A stretch of DNA of 64,000 nt from an uncultured Cohaesibacter sp. (GTDB taxonomy: Bacteria; Pseudomonadota; Alphaproteobacteria; Rhizobiales; Cohaesibacteraceae), in contig NZ_OY781091.1 in the NCBI RefSeq assembly GCF_963676275.1, positions 908,775 through 972,774 of the forward strand. The letters run 5' to 3'. Shown in pieces: positions 26,477 through 35,621 of the stretch (the first letter of the stretch is position 1; every line of letters begins with the position of its first letter). Under the pieces are notes generated by a model. It was not told where the DNA came from, made no database searches, and saw nothing but the letters and a program-made list of their open reading frames with translations. A program made the translations under genes and the position numbers.

Positions 26477-28108
26477 ATGGCTCACACAACGAAACGACTT
26501 TCTTTGGAAGAAGGCCTGTTTGCAGGATTCCTGACTGCATTGGCTTTCATTTGCCTGATCATCGCCGGCAAAGCGGTTGATGGTGTCATGGCATTTCACG
26601 CAGGGATCGGATTGCTTTTCTCGGCAATCGGCGTATTCCTGATTTTCAATTCATATTTCAAGCGTCCGCTGGACGTCGATGAAAGCGGATACAATCTCGG
26701 GCCAATCAAATTTGCCTCGATTGCTGCCGTTTTCTGGGGAATTGCGGGTTTTCTCGTCGGTGATATCATCGCCTGGCAGCTGACATTCCCGGTCCTCAAT
26801 TTCGATCTCGAATGGATCAGCTTCGGACGGTTGCGTCCGCTGCATACGTCAGCCGTGATTTTTGCCTTTGGCGGTAACGTGTTGCTTGCAACGTCATTCT
26901 ATGTCGTCCAGCGCACCAGCCACGCGCGCCTTCCGGGCCGTGTCGCACCATGGTTCGTCATTCTTGGCTATAACGCCTTCATCGTGATTGCCGGTACCGG
27001 CTATCTGTTTGGCGCGACCCAGTCCAAGGAATATGCCGAGCCGGAATGGTATGCCGACCTTTGGCTGACCGTGGTCTGGGTGGCCTATCTGCTGGTCTAT
27101 CTGGCAACGCTCTGGCGGCGCAAGGAACCACACATCTATGTGGCAAACTGGTTCTATCTCGCCTTTATCGTCACCATTGCCATGCTGCATATCGGCAACA
27201 ACCTGACGGTGCCCGTGTCGATCTTCGGCATCAAGTCCTATCAGGTCTTCTCCGGCGTGCAGGATGCCATGGTGCAATGGTGGTACGGTCATAATGCGGT
27301 GGGCTTCTTCCTGACCGCAGGCTTTCTGGCCATCATGTATTATTTCATCCCCAAGCGTGCCGAGCGTCCGGTTTATTCCTACCGCCTGTCGATCGTGCAT
27401 TTCTGGGCGCTGATCTTCATCTATATCTGGGCCGGTCCGCACCATCTGCATTATACGGCGCTGCCCGATTGGGCGCAGACCCTTGGCATGACCTTCTCGG
27501 TCATCCTCTGGATGCCATCCTGGGGTGGCATGATCAACGGCCTGATGACGCTTTCGGGGGCGTGGGACAAGCTGCGCACCGATCCGGTTCTGCGCATGAT
27601 GGTTGTCTCGGTCGCCTTCTATGGCATGTCGACCTTCGAAGGCCCGCTGATGTCGGTCAAGGCGGTCAACTCCCTCTCGCACTATACCGATTGGACCATC
27701 GGTCACGTGCATTCAGGGGCGCTTGGCTGGGTTGGCTATATCTCCTTTGGCGCCATCTATTGCCTCATTCCTTGGCTTTGGAACCGCAAGAGCCTTTATT
27801 CAACCAAGCTGGTTGAGTGGCACTTCTGGATTTCCACGCTCGGTATCGTGCTCTACATCACCTCGATGTGGGTATCCGGTATCATGCAGGGCCTGATGTG
27901 GCGCGCTTATGACAAGCTTGGTTTCCTTGAATATTCCTTCATCGAAACCGTCGAGGCCATGCATCCATTCTACATGATCCGCGCGATCGGCGGCCTTCTG
28001 TTCGTCGCTGGTGCCCTGATCATGGCCTACAATATCTGGATGACCATTCGTGTCGGTGAGAAAGCGCAACAAGATGCCGCAGATCCCGCGCTGGTCCCAG
28101 CAGAATAA
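26477..28108 (+). CDS. ccoN: cbb3-type cytochrome c oxidase subunit I
   Basis: The 543-residue catalytic subunit, with about 12-14 membrane helices. It reduces O2 to water with high affinity and pumps protons. Metal-ligand histidines are visible: [14 protein letters not shown] (low-spin heme b), [15 protein letters not shown] (CuB His), [14 protein letters not shown] (two CuB His) and [13 protein letters not shown] (heme b3 and heme b ligands). The start [13 protein letters not shown] is the normal N-terminus. First gene of ccoNOQP, controlled by the FixK box upstream. Confidence 0.97.
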   Translation: MAHTTKRLSLEEGLFAGFLTALAFICLIIAGKAVDGVMAFHAGIGLLFSAIGVFLIFNSYFKRPLDVDESGYNLGPIKFASIAAVFWGIAGFLVGDIIAWQLTFPVLNFDLEWISFGRLRPLHTSAVIFAFGGNVLLATSFYVVQRTSHARLPGRVAPWFVILGYNAFIVIAGTGYLFGATQSKEYAEPEWYADLWLTVVWVAYLLVYLATLWRRKEPHIYVANWFYLAFIVTIAMLHIGNNLTVPVSIFGIKSYQVFSGVQDAMVQWWYGHNAVGFFLTAGFLAIMYYFIPKRAERPVYSYRLSIVHFWALIFIYIWAGPHHLHYTALPDWAQTLGMTFSVILWMPSWGGMINGLMTLSGAWDKLRTDPVLRMMVVSVAFYGMSTFEGPLMSVKAVNSLSHYTDWTIGHVHSGALGWVGYISFGAIYCLIPWLWNRKSLYSTKLVEWHFWISTLGIVLYITSMWVSGIMQGLMWRAYDKLGFLEYSFIETVEAMHPFYMIRAIGGLLFVAGALIMAYNIWMTIRVGEKAQQDAADPALVPAE

Positions 28109-28120
28109 GGAGTGGTTGCT

Positions 28121-28879
28121 ATGTCTTTGATGAATAAACACGGCATTCTCGAACGCCACTCCATGCTTCTGCTCGTTGGCATCCTGATTGTGGTTGCCAT
28201 CGGTGGTCTGGTCGAGATAGTTCCGCTTTTCTACCTGAAAAGCACCATCGAGAAGGTTGAGGGCATGCGTCCCTATACCCCTCTCGAACTGGCTGGCCGC
28301 AACATCTATATCCGCGAAGGCTGCTATCTGTGTCACTCACAGATGATCCGCCCGATGCGCGATGAAATCGAGCGTTACGGCCATTACTCACTCGCAGCCG
28401 AGTCCATGTATGACCATCCGTTCCAGTGGGGGTCGAAACGTACTGGTCCCGATCTTGCTCGCGTGGGCAACAAATATTCCGATCTGTGGCACGTCAACCA
28501 CCTGATCAACCCGCGTTCTGTCGTTCCTGAATCCGTCATGCCCGGATATCCATTCCTGGCTCAGCGGGAACTCAAGGTGCCTGATATTTCGGCTGACCTG
28601 AAGGTCAACAAGATTGTCGGCGTGCCTTACACCGACGAACAGATCGCCAATGCCAAGGCCGACATGATGGCTCAGGCAAATCCCGATGACGACAATGTCG
28701 ATGGGTTCCTCGAACGTTACACCCAGACTGTTGGGGACGCCGAGAGGGAACCGACCATCCGGGATTTCGATGGTGATCCGAAACGGGTGACGGAAATGGA
28801 CGCGCTTGTTGCCTATCTGCAAATGCTTGGCACCTTGGTCGATTTCTCGATCTATGATGACAAGGCAGACCTTCGCTAG
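28121..28879 (+). CDS. ccoO: cbb3 oxidase subunit II, monoheme cytochrome c
   Basis: A 252-residue subunit with one N-terminal anchor ([19 protein letters not shown]) and one heme c site, [15 protein letters not shown] (CxxCH near residue 70), plus Met-bearing PGYPFL segments for the distal ligand. It passes electrons from CcoP to CcoN in the periplasm. I start at ATG 28121, eight bases after AAGGAG; the in-frame GTG at 28112 overlaps that ribosome binding site. The gap to ccoN is 12 bases. Confidence 0.96.
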   Translation: MSLMNKHGILERHSMLLLVGILIVVAIGGLVEIVPLFYLKSTIEKVEGMRPYTPLELAGRNIYIREGCYLCHSQMIRPMRDEIERYGHYSLAAESMYDHPFQWGSKRTGPDLARVGNKYSDLWHVNHLINPRSVVPESVMPGYPFLAQRELKVPDISADLKVNKIVGVPYTDEQIANAKADMMAQANPDDDNVDGFLERYTQTVGDAEREPTIRDFDGDPKRVTEMDALVAYLQMLGTLVDFSIYDDKADLR

Positions 28880-28891
28880 GGGAGCAGGCTT

Positions 28892-29044
28892 ATGTCGACC
28901 TATGAAACTTTGGCTAACTTCGCGCAGACCTGGGGCTTGCTCTATTTTGTGCTGATCTTCGCTGGTGTGCTGGTCTATACCTTCTGGCCCGCCAACAAGA
29001 AACGGTTCGATGATGCGGCCCAGATGCCACTGCGGGAGGACTGA
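28892..29044 (+). CDS. ccoQ: cbb3 oxidase subunit CcoQ (small membrane subunit)
   Basis: A 50-residue protein: MSTYETLANFAQTWGLLYFV... with one membrane helix (LLYFVLIFAGVLVYTFWPAN) and a charged C-terminal tail ending in PLREDamid-type sequence (QMPLRED). Size, topology, the FWPANKKRFDDA segment and position between ccoO and ccoP identify CcoQ/FixQ, which stabilises the oxidase and its interaction with CcoP. GGGGAGCAG precedes the start. The stop lies two bases before the ccoP ATG. Confidence 0.93.
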   Translation: MSTYETLANFAQTWGLLYFVLIFAGVLVYTFWPANKKRFDDAAQMPLRED

Positions 29045-29046
29045 AA

Positions 29047-29922
29047 ATGAGTGACCACAAAAAAGAAATCGACCACCTTTCCGGCGTAGAGACGACCGGT
29101 CATGAATGGGATGGCCTCAAGGAGCTCAACAATCCGCTGCCGCGCTGGTGGCTGTGGACCTGGTATGCCACGATCGTCTGGGCGATCGGCTACTGGGTGT
29201 TGTATCCGGCATGGCCATTGGTAACCAGCTACACCAAGGGGTATCTGGGCCATACCAACCGCGAGGACGGCATCAAGGCTTATGAAAGCCTGATTGCCAA
29301 GCGTATGGAGCAGGGCGCTGGCCTGCAGACCGCAACTGTCGAGGAGATTCTCGGCAATGACGATCTGCGTCAGTTCGCTGTTGCGCAAGGGGCTGCTGCC
29401 TTTGGCGACAATTGCGCGGCCTGCCATGGATCCGGTGCTGCCGGTGGCAAGGGCTATCCGAACCTGCTTGATGATGACTGGCTCTGGGGTGGCACCATCG
29501 AGGATATTCATACCACCTTGCTCTATGGTATCCGCTCCACCCATGACGACACCCGGCTCAACGACATGACCGCTTTTGGCCGTGACGAAATTCTCGAGCC
29601 CGAGCAGATCCAGACACTCACGGACTATGTGCTCTCGATCTCCGGTCAGGAGCCTTCGGCCGGTGCCAATCTTGAAGAAGGGGCTACCCTGTTTCAGGAA
29701 AATTGTGTCTCCTGCCACGGCGAGGATGCCAAGGGTCTTCAGGAAATGGGTGCGCCCAACCTGACCGACGCCATCTGGCTCTATGGTGGCGATCGTGAAA
29801 CCATCCTTGAGACCATCACCAATGGCCGCAAGGGCGTGATGCCGACCTGGGAAGCGCGTCTGGACCCTGTGACGATCAAGTCTCTGGCGGTCTATGTCCA
29901 TACCCGTGGTGGCGGGCAATAG
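29047..29922 (+). CDS. ccoP: cbb3 oxidase subunit III, diheme cytochrome c
   Basis: A 291-residue subunit. An N-terminal helix at about 32-55 (WWLWTWYATIVWAIGYWVLY) anchors two cytochrome c domains with heme sites CAACHGSG near residue 123 and CVSCHGED near 220. It accepts electrons from soluble or membrane cytochrome c and hands them to CcoO. The HLSGVETTGHEWDGLKELNN segment at the N-terminus is characteristic of CcoP. Last gene of the operon; a strong hairpin follows at 29940-29969. Confidence 0.96.
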   Translation: MSDHKKEIDHLSGVETTGHEWDGLKELNNPLPRWWLWTWYATIVWAIGYWVLYPAWPLVTSYTKGYLGHTNREDGIKAYESLIAKRMEQGAGLQTATVEEILGNDDLRQFAVAQGAAAFGDNCAACHGSGAAGGKGYPNLLDDDWLWGGTIEDIHTTLLYGIRSTHDDTRLNDMTAFGRDEILEPEQIQTLTDYVLSISGQEPSAGANLEEGATLFQENCVSCHGEDAKGLQEMGAPNLTDAIWLYGGDRETILETITNGRKGVMPTWEARLDPVTIKSLAVYVHTRGGGQ

Positions 29923-29939
29923 CCTTCAGACAACAACAG

Positions 29940-29969
29940 CTCCGGGAGAGGCCATCGCTTCTCCCGGAG
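29940..29969 (+). terminator. Hairpin at the end of ccoNOQP
   Basis: CTCCGGGAGA (29940-29949) pairs perfectly with TCTCCCGGAG (29960-29969), with a 10-base loop. No T-run follows, so it may stabilise the 3' end or act with Rho rather than terminate by itself. Confidence 0.6.
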
Positions 29970-30372
29970 GGAATCATGGAACCGGGGGCGTCCATTTGAT
30001 GTCCGGGTTTCTTTTCGATCGGGCATTCTATTTATGCGTCAATATGTCTCAGTATTTTTCCTGAAAATATCCGCCGCTCTTCTGTAAATAGGAATGAATG
30101 GCTATTTTTTTGACCAAATACTGGTAAATCATATGCGAATTACTCTGCTTGTTGAAGCGTCAAAAGCAAAAGCGGAGCTTATTCTTGCCAGATCGGACTG
30201 AGGTTAAGAAATGAGCGTTATTCCTGAGAGGATCGGCAGGATAAATGCGCGGAGAGATTTTTGCTTTCAACGACCAATATTTGAAAGCAGTCGGGATGGA
30301 CAAGGAGGGGCGCGCTTCTATTGGAGCGCACCATTCTGTATCATCCTTCAGGACCATTCGAGGAGACGATAG
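29970..30372. other. Upstream region of ccoGHIS
   Basis: About 400 AT-rich bases without a gene. TTGACC (30110-30115) lies 16 bases before TATGCG, a weak sigma-70-type promoter. The 12-mer ATATGCGAATTA (30131-30142) is shared with the ccoN upstream region. TTGAAGCGTCAA at about 30150 has FixK half-sites but with the wrong spacing (N4). No proper FixK box was found. Confidence 0.45.
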
Positions 30373-31836
30373 ATGACGGTTGATGCCCCGGAGACCAGTA
30401 CGGACAGCAACCCCGGCGATTTGCAGCTCTATGCCAAGGCCAAGAAGGTATATCCGCAAAGCGTCAAGGGTCGGTTCCGCAATTTCAAATGGGCTTTTAT
30501 GATCTTTGCCCTCGGTCTCTATTATTTTCTGCCTTTCGTGCGCTGGGATCGTGGTCCCAATGCGCCCGATCAGGCTGTGCTGATCGACTTCCCCGCAAGG
30601 CGCTTCTATTTCTTCTTCATCGAGATCTGGCCGCAGGAAGTTTATTATCTCACCGGCCTGCTGATCCTTGCCGCGCTGACATTGTTTCTGATGAACGCAT
30701 TGGCCGGGCGCGTCTGGTGCGGCTATATGTGCTTCCAGACAGTCTGGACCGATCTGTTCATGCTGGTTGAACGCTGGATCGAGGGCGACCGCCGCGAACG
30801 CATGAAGGCAGACCGGCAGCCGATGTCTGTCAAGCGGATCGGCAAGCTGCTATCAAAGCATATTGTCTGGCTGTTCATCGCCTGGTGGACGGGTGGTGCC
30901 TGGGTGCTCTATTTTGCCGATGCGCCGACGCTGGTCAAGGAGCTTGCCTTCGGGCAGGCCCCGATGGTGGCCTATGTCTGGATCGGTATCCTGACTGCTA
31001 CGACCTATATCATGGCCGGCCACATGCGCGAGCAGGTCTGCGTCTATATGTGCCCGTGGCCGCGCATTCAGGCCGCCCTGACGGATGAATGGGCGCTCAA
31101 TGTCACTTATCGCAAGGACCGGGGCGAACCGCGCGGCTCCCTGAAAAAGATGAAGGCCCGTGCCGCCGAGGGCCTGTCGGCAGGCGATTGCGTTGATTGC
31201 GGCCAGTGTGTTGCCGTCTGCCCGACCGGCATTGACATCCGCGACGGTGCGCAGCTGGCCTGCATCCAGTGTGGCCTCTGCATCGATGCCTGCGACAATG
31301 TGATGGAAAAGATCGGCAAGCCCCGCGGTCTGGTGGATTACGACACCGACATCAATATCCAGCGTCATCTCGAAGGCAAGGACAGCATCTATCGTTTCAT
31401 CCGCCCGCGCACGATCATCTATATTGTCATGATCTCGCTGGTCACAGGGCTGATGGTCTATACGCTGGCAAACCGCCGGTTGGTCGATCTCAATGTGTTG
31501 CATGATCGCAATCCGCTGTTTGTGGCCCTCTCCGATGGCGCGATCCGCAATGGCTATACCATCCGGTTGATCAACAAGGCCAGCACACAGCGCGACTTCG
31601 AGCTGTCTCTGGTTGGCGTACCGGAGGGCTTTTCGATGACGGCAGTGGGCATTGAAAGCGATGATCCGCGCGCCATGGTCATTCCCATTGCGCAGGACAT
31701 CACAAAGGAACTGCGGGTTCAGGTCTTTGCTCCGCCCAAGGCGAAGCTGGAGAAATCCCAGCAGATCGGCTTCAATGTCAAAGACACTGAAACCGGAGAA
31801 GCCCAACTGGTCACGGACTATTTCAAGGCACCATGA
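30373..31836 (+). CDS. ccoG: CcoG: polyferredoxin-like cbb3 assembly protein
   Basis: A 487-residue inner-membrane protein with about five helices. It has two [4Fe-4S] ferredoxin clusters (CVDCGQCVAVCPTG and CIQCGLCIDACD, about residues 272-315) and conserved membrane-proximal cysteines WCGYMCFQTVW and CVYMCPWPR. A C-terminal Ig-like periplasmic domain is at about 375-485. It reduces Cu(II) to Cu(I) for insertion into CcoN; this role is established for CcoG in Rhodobacter. First gene of ccoGHIS. Confidence 0.94.
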   Translation: MTVDAPETSTDSNPGDLQLYAKAKKVYPQSVKGRFRNFKWAFMIFALGLYYFLPFVRWDRGPNAPDQAVLIDFPARRFYFFFIEIWPQEVYYLTGLLILAALTLFLMNALAGRVWCGYMCFQTVWTDLFMLVERWIEGDRRERMKADRQPMSVKRIGKLLSKHIVWLFIAWWTGGAWVLYFADAPTLVKELAFGQAPMVAYVWIGILTATTYIMAGHMREQVCVYMCPWPRIQAALTDEWALNVTYRKDRGEPRGSLKKMKARAAEGLSAGDCVDCGQCVAVCPTGIDIRDGAQLACIQCGLCIDACDNVMEKIGKPRGLVDYDTDINIQRHLEGKDSIYRFIRPRTIIYIVMISLVTGLMVYTLANRRLVDLNVLHDRNPLFVALSDGAIRNGYTIRLINKASTQRDFELSLVGVPEGFSMTAVGIESDDPRAMVIPIAQDITKELRVQVFAPPKAKLEKSQQIGFNVKDTETGEAQLVTDYFKAP

Positions 31837-31960
31837 GGGCCTTGACGAACAAGGCGGGAGGCTTTGGATCTTGCTCTAAAGCCTCTCTTTATTTCTGGCA
31901 AGAAGCGCGCATAATTGGTAAGCATTAACCCGAAGAGACGGGGAACATAGGGCAGGATAT

Positions 31961-32461
31961 ATGGCAGTCACATCCGAGAAGGCAGAGAAGAAATTTACCG
32001 GCTGGCATATGCTTCTATGGTTGTTTGGCTTCTTTGGCGTCATGTTCATCGCAAATGGCTTCTTTATCTATTATGCCCGCACCTCATGGCCCGGCGTGGT
32101 GGAGGAAAGCCCCTATCAGGCCAGCCAGAATTACAACAAGACGCTGGCCGAAGCCGAAGCGCAGAACCTGCGCGACTGGCACATGGCCCTGTCGCTCAAG
32201 CGCCGTCAGCAGAGCGTCTTTCTGGTGATCGAAGCCAGAGACAGCAATGGCAAGGCATTGACCGACCTTGACATCGAAGCCACAGTCGGGCGTCCGGTTA
32301 CCGAGGATTTCGACCATGGTCTCACCCTTGTCACCTCAGGCGAGGGCAGCTATCAGGCCGAGATTGGCGCGCTCGATCCGGGCCGCTGGCGCATTGAGCT
32401 GGAAGCTTCCCGGCAGGGCGAGCTGCTGTTCCAGACCCATGAAATCGTCGCGCTGAAATGA
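31961..32461 (+). CDS. ccoH: CcoH/FixH: cbb3 assembly protein
   Basis: A 166-residue protein with one N-terminal helix (MLLWLFGFFGVMFIANGFFI) and a periplasmic FixH domain (YARTSWPGVVEESPYQASQN, a strongly conserved FixH stretch). It stays with the oxidase during assembly. It lies 124 bases after ccoG and 31 bases before ccoI. Confidence 0.93.
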   Translation: MAVTSEKAEKKFTGWHMLLWLFGFFGVMFIANGFFIYYARTSWPGVVEESPYQASQNYNKTLAEAEAQNLRDWHMALSLKRRQQSVFLVIEARDSNGKALTDLDIEATVGRPVTEDFDHGLTLVTSGEGSYQAEIGALDPGRWRIELEASRQGELLFQTHEIVALK

Positions 32462-32492
32462 TCCTTGCAGCACCGGCTAATGGGGTGCCTTC

Positions 32493-34760
32493 ATGAATGC
32501 ATATCAAACCATAGAACGCGACTGGTCAGCTTTCTCCGAGCAATTGCCCGATGGCAACGAAAAGCTGGCTTTGGCGGTGGAAGGCATCTATTGCCCGGCC
32601 TGCATGACGCGCATCGAGAAGGGCCTGATGGATCTGGAGGGGGTCTGCAATGCCCGCGTCAATCTCTCCTCCCATCGTCTCGCGGTGACATGGAATCCTG
32701 AAGAGACTGATCCGGAGCAATTGCTCAAGCGGTTGGCCGATCTTGGCTATGGTGCCCATCCCTTTGACCCCGGGCGCGTCAAGACCGAGGAAAAGCGTGA
32801 AAGCCAGCGTCTGCTGCGGGCGCTCGCAGTGGCCGGTTTCGCCTCGATGAATGTGATGCTGCTCTCCATTTCGGTCTGGTCGGGCAATGTCTCCGACATC
32901 ACGCCCGAAACCCGCGATTTCTTTCATTGGCTCTCCGCCGTGATCACGCTTCCTGCTGCAGCCTATGCCGGTCAGCCCTTTTTCAGCTCGGCCTGGCGCG
33001 TGCTGCGCAAGGGGCATCTCAATATGGATGTGCCCATTTCCATCGGCGTCATTCTGGCTCTGTGTCTGTCGGTCTTGCAAACCGTGCAGCATCAGGCCGA
33101 GGCCTATTTCGAGAGCGCGCTGATGCTGCTCTTCTTCCTTCTGGTCGGGCGCTGGCTTGATCAGATGATGCGGCTCAAGACACGGGCCTTTGCCGAAAAT
33201 CTCACCGCGCTCAAGGCCGAAACGGCGATGAAGCTGTTTGTTGACGGTTCCCTGCGCGAAGTGCCGCTCTCCAAGGTCGAGCCCGGCGACAAGGTGCTGG
33301 TGCGCCCCGGTGAGCGTGTTTCGGTCGACGGTCGGGTGATCTCGGGCACCTCCGAGATTGACCAGAGTCTGGTGACGGGCGAAACCGGTCTGGTCAGGGT
33401 AACCGAGGGCGATGCCGTCTATGCGGGGACGCTGAATGGCGAAAATGCCCTGACCATTTCCGTCACGGCCGCCGCCAAGGGCACCTTGCTTGATGAGGTC
33501 AACCGGCTGATCGACGACGCCATGGAGGCCAAATCCCGCTATCGGCAATTGGCCGACCGGGCAGCTGAATGGTATGCCCCGATTGTGCATACCGCATCCG
33601 CCCTGACATTCGCTGGCTGGTGGCTTTATGGCATCGGCTGGCAGCCTTCGCTGGTCATTTCCATATCGGTTCTGATCATCACATGCCCCTGTGCGCTGGG
33701 GCTGGCAATTCCAGCGGTGCAGGTGGTCGCCTCCGGCTCGCTGTTCCGCAATCAGGTTCTGCTCAATCGCTCCGACGCGCTGGAGCGTTTCGCCCGCGTT
33801 GACATGGTGGTGTTTGACAAGACCGGCACATTGACGCGGCCAACGGCAGGGCTGGTCAATCCCGATGCCTGCGACGCCGAGAATCTCAGGCTCGCCATCG
33901 CGCTCGCCAAGGCATCAAGCCATCCGCTCTCCGCAGCACTGGCGGCAATGGACAGGAAAGTCCTGCCGCTGGACGAGACAAGCGAAGAGAAGGGGATGGG
34001 GCTTGAAGCCCTCTATCAGGGGGAGCGGCTGCGGCTTGGCTCGGTCACCTTCTGTGATGCGCAAAATGAAGCGGATGCCGTGCATCAGGCTCATCCTCTG
34101 GCCTCGCTCATCGCCTTCAAGCGTGGCGAGGGCAAGCCGGTGGTCTTCGCTCTTGAACAGCAATTGCGCTCAGACGCCAAAGAGGTCGTCGAGAGCCTCA
34201 AGGCACGCGGGCTGGAATTGATGATCCTGTCCGGCGATCAGCCGCGCGCGGTTGAGGCGATCAGCGCGCAATTGGGCATCGAACGCTGCCATGCGGGCAT
34301 TTCGCCAACCGACAAGATTGCCCTGATCGAGGCGGAAAAGGCCAAAGGCAAGCGGGTGATGATGGTCGGAGACGGCCTCAATGATGCACCTGCGCTCGCC
34401 AGCGCCGATGTGTCGCTCTCGCCGGTTACCGCCGCCCATGTCAGTCAGGCAGCCGCCGACGCGCTGTTTCTTGGTGAAAGGCTCGCGCCGGTTCTCCAGA
34501 TCCTCGACATCAGCAAGCGCGCACGGCGCATCATGGAGCAGAATCTGTTTCTGGCAACCCTTTACAATCTGGTCGCCGTACCCTTTGCCGTCGCCGGTTT
34601 TGTCACCCCGCTGATTGCCGCGCTCGCCATGTCCGGCTCGTCTCTGGTGGTGACCATCAATGCCCTGAGGGCCCGTTCCAGAAGTGATCCATGGTTCGTT
34701 GACAATGGTGGCTTTGAAGACAGTTTGTCAGATCGACTTCCATCCGGCACAGACCGATAA
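32493..34760 (+). CDS. ccoI: CcoI/FixI: copper-exporting P1B-type ATPase for cbb3 biogenesis
   Basis: A 755-residue P-type ATPase. The N-terminal heavy-metal-binding domain has IYCPACMTRIEKGL (residues 33-46). The transmembrane CPC motif is ITCPCALGLAIP. The catalytic Asp is in VFDKTGTLTRP (near residue 443). The hinge motif GDGLNDAPALASADV lies near 625. It moves Cu(I) to the periplasm for CcoN assembly. Short N-terminal leader and operon position distinguish it from CopA. A GGGGTG element precedes the ATG at 32493. Confidence 0.94.
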   Translation: MNAYQTIERDWSAFSEQLPDGNEKLALAVEGIYCPACMTRIEKGLMDLEGVCNARVNLSSHRLAVTWNPEETDPEQLLKRLADLGYGAHPFDPGRVKTEEKRESQRLLRALAVAGFASMNVMLLSISVWSGNVSDITPETRDFFHWLSAVITLPAAAYAGQPFFSSAWRVLRKGHLNMDVPISIGVILALCLSVLQTVQHQAEAYFESALMLLFFLLVGRWLDQMMRLKTRAFAENLTALKAETAMKLFVDGSLREVPLSKVEPGDKVLVRPGERVSVDGRVISGTSEIDQSLVTGETGLVRVTEGDAVYAGTLNGENALTISVTAAAKGTLLDEVNRLIDDAMEAKSRYRQLADRAAEWYAPIVHTASALTFAGWWLYGIGWQPSLVISISVLIITCPCALGLAIPAVQVVASGSLFRNQVLLNRSDALERFARVDMVVFDKTGTLTRPTAGLVNPDACDAENLRLAIALAKASSHPLSAALAAMDRKVLPLDETSEEKGMGLEALYQGERLRLGSVTFCDAQNEADAVHQAHPLASLIAFKRGEGKPVVFALEQQLRSDAKEVVESLKARGLELMILSGDQPRAVEAISAQLGIERCHAGISPTDKIALIEAEKAKGKRVMMVGDGLNDAPALASADVSLSPVTAAHVSQAAADALFLGERLAPVLQILDISKRARRIMEQNLFLATLYNLVAVPFAVAGFVTPLIAALAMSGSSLVVTINALRARSRSDPWFVDNGGFEDSLSDRLPSGTDR

Positions 34761-34866
34761 GATTGGTTACAAAATTCTCGTTTTCATGGCCTTTCCCAGT
34801 TGCTACCAATAGGATAGGTGCAAACGCAACTTCGAAGGGCTGCCGCAGGACAGGAGCTGTCGCATC

Positions 34867-35136
34867 ATGAATGTTTTGTTCTTCCTTATTCCCATTGCCC
34901 TCGGGCTTGGAGCTCTGGGGCTGGTGGCCTTTCTGTGGTCTCTCAAAAGCAACCAGTATGAGGATCTGCAAGGGGCGGCCTATCGCATTCTTGATGATTC
35001 CGATCTGGCCCCCGAGGAGCAGGCCAAAATTCATGGCAAGCCTCAAAAGCCGCCTCAAAAGCAGTCCCAGAAACAGCCCCCAAAACGCTCACAAGGCCTA
35101 ACCAGAGGCGAGGGGCACCAGCACAGCCAAAGCTGA
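34867..35136 (+). CDS. ccoS: CcoS: cbb3 maturation protein with extended tail
   Basis: An 89-residue protein. Residues 1-50 are typical CcoS: one helix (FFLIPIALGLGALGLVAFLW) then SLKSNQYEDLQGAAYRILDD. CcoS is usually 50-60 residues. Here a basic, Gln/Lys/Pro-rich tail follows (KPPQKQSQKQPPKRSQG). The protein is needed for cofactor insertion into the oxidase. GGACAGGAG stands just upstream. Confidence 0.9.
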   Translation: MNVLFFLIPIALGLGALGLVAFLWSLKSNQYEDLQGAAYRILDDSDLAPEEQAKIHGKPQKPPQKQSQKQPPKRSQGLTRGEGHQHSQS

Positions 35137-35189
35137 AAGACAGCGATATGGAAAGAGCAAACGGATAAAGCAGGAACGGGGAAAGCGGA

Positions 35190-35621
35190 ATGTTCAAGGC
35201 GCTGCGATATTTCTGGAAGGAACAGCCGATTGCCCTGTCGCTTTTCGCGCTCGCCCTGGTGTGTCTGCTCTTCTTTGGTGTCCGTTTCGTTGATCGCTTT
35301 CTGTATTTTCATGACCCCGCCCACCGCAATCAGGCGCTCGAGCCATGGATGACCCCGCGCTATGTGGGCATAAGCTATCAGTTGCCAAAGGATGTCATTT
35401 TTCAGGTCATGGAGCTTTATGACACCGAAGGCCGACGCGTGCGTGTTGGCGAGATTGCTGACCGTATGGGCATTTCGCTTGATGAGCTTGAGGCCCGTGT
35501 TCGCAAGGCCAAGGTGGAATTCATCGCGCAAAGGCATCATCCAAAGGCGCCGGGCAAGGGCATGCCACCCATGGCCGGGCCGCGCGGGGCGGGCGAACCT
35601 ATGGATCGGAAAGAACCATGA
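35190..35621 (+). CDS. Small membrane protein with HTH-like segment, coupled to DedA
   Basis: Unrecognised, 143 residues. One membrane helix near the N-terminus (SLFALALVCLLFFGVRFVDR) is followed by a soluble part with a helix-turn-helix-like stretch (RRVRVGEIADRMGISLDELE, about 87-106). The tail is rich in Gly, Pro and Met. A GGGGAAAG ribosome binding site precedes ATG 35190. The stop overlaps the DedA start in an ATGA arrangement, so the pair is coupled. It follows ccoS by 53 bases and may be co-transcribed with ccoGHIS. Confidence 0.65.
   Translation: MFKALRYFWKEQPIALSLFALALVCLLFFGVRFVDRFLYFHDPAHRNQALEPWMTPRYVGISYQLPKDVIFQVMELYDTEGRRVRVGEIADRMGISLDELEARVRKAKVEFIAQRHHPKAPGKGMPPMAGPRGAGEPMDRKEP

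Noticed and set aside
30150..30162. TTGAAGCGTCAA upstream of ccoG as a FixK box
   Set aside because: Half-sites are right, but the spacer is N4 instead of N6, so it does not fit the FNR/FixK dimer.
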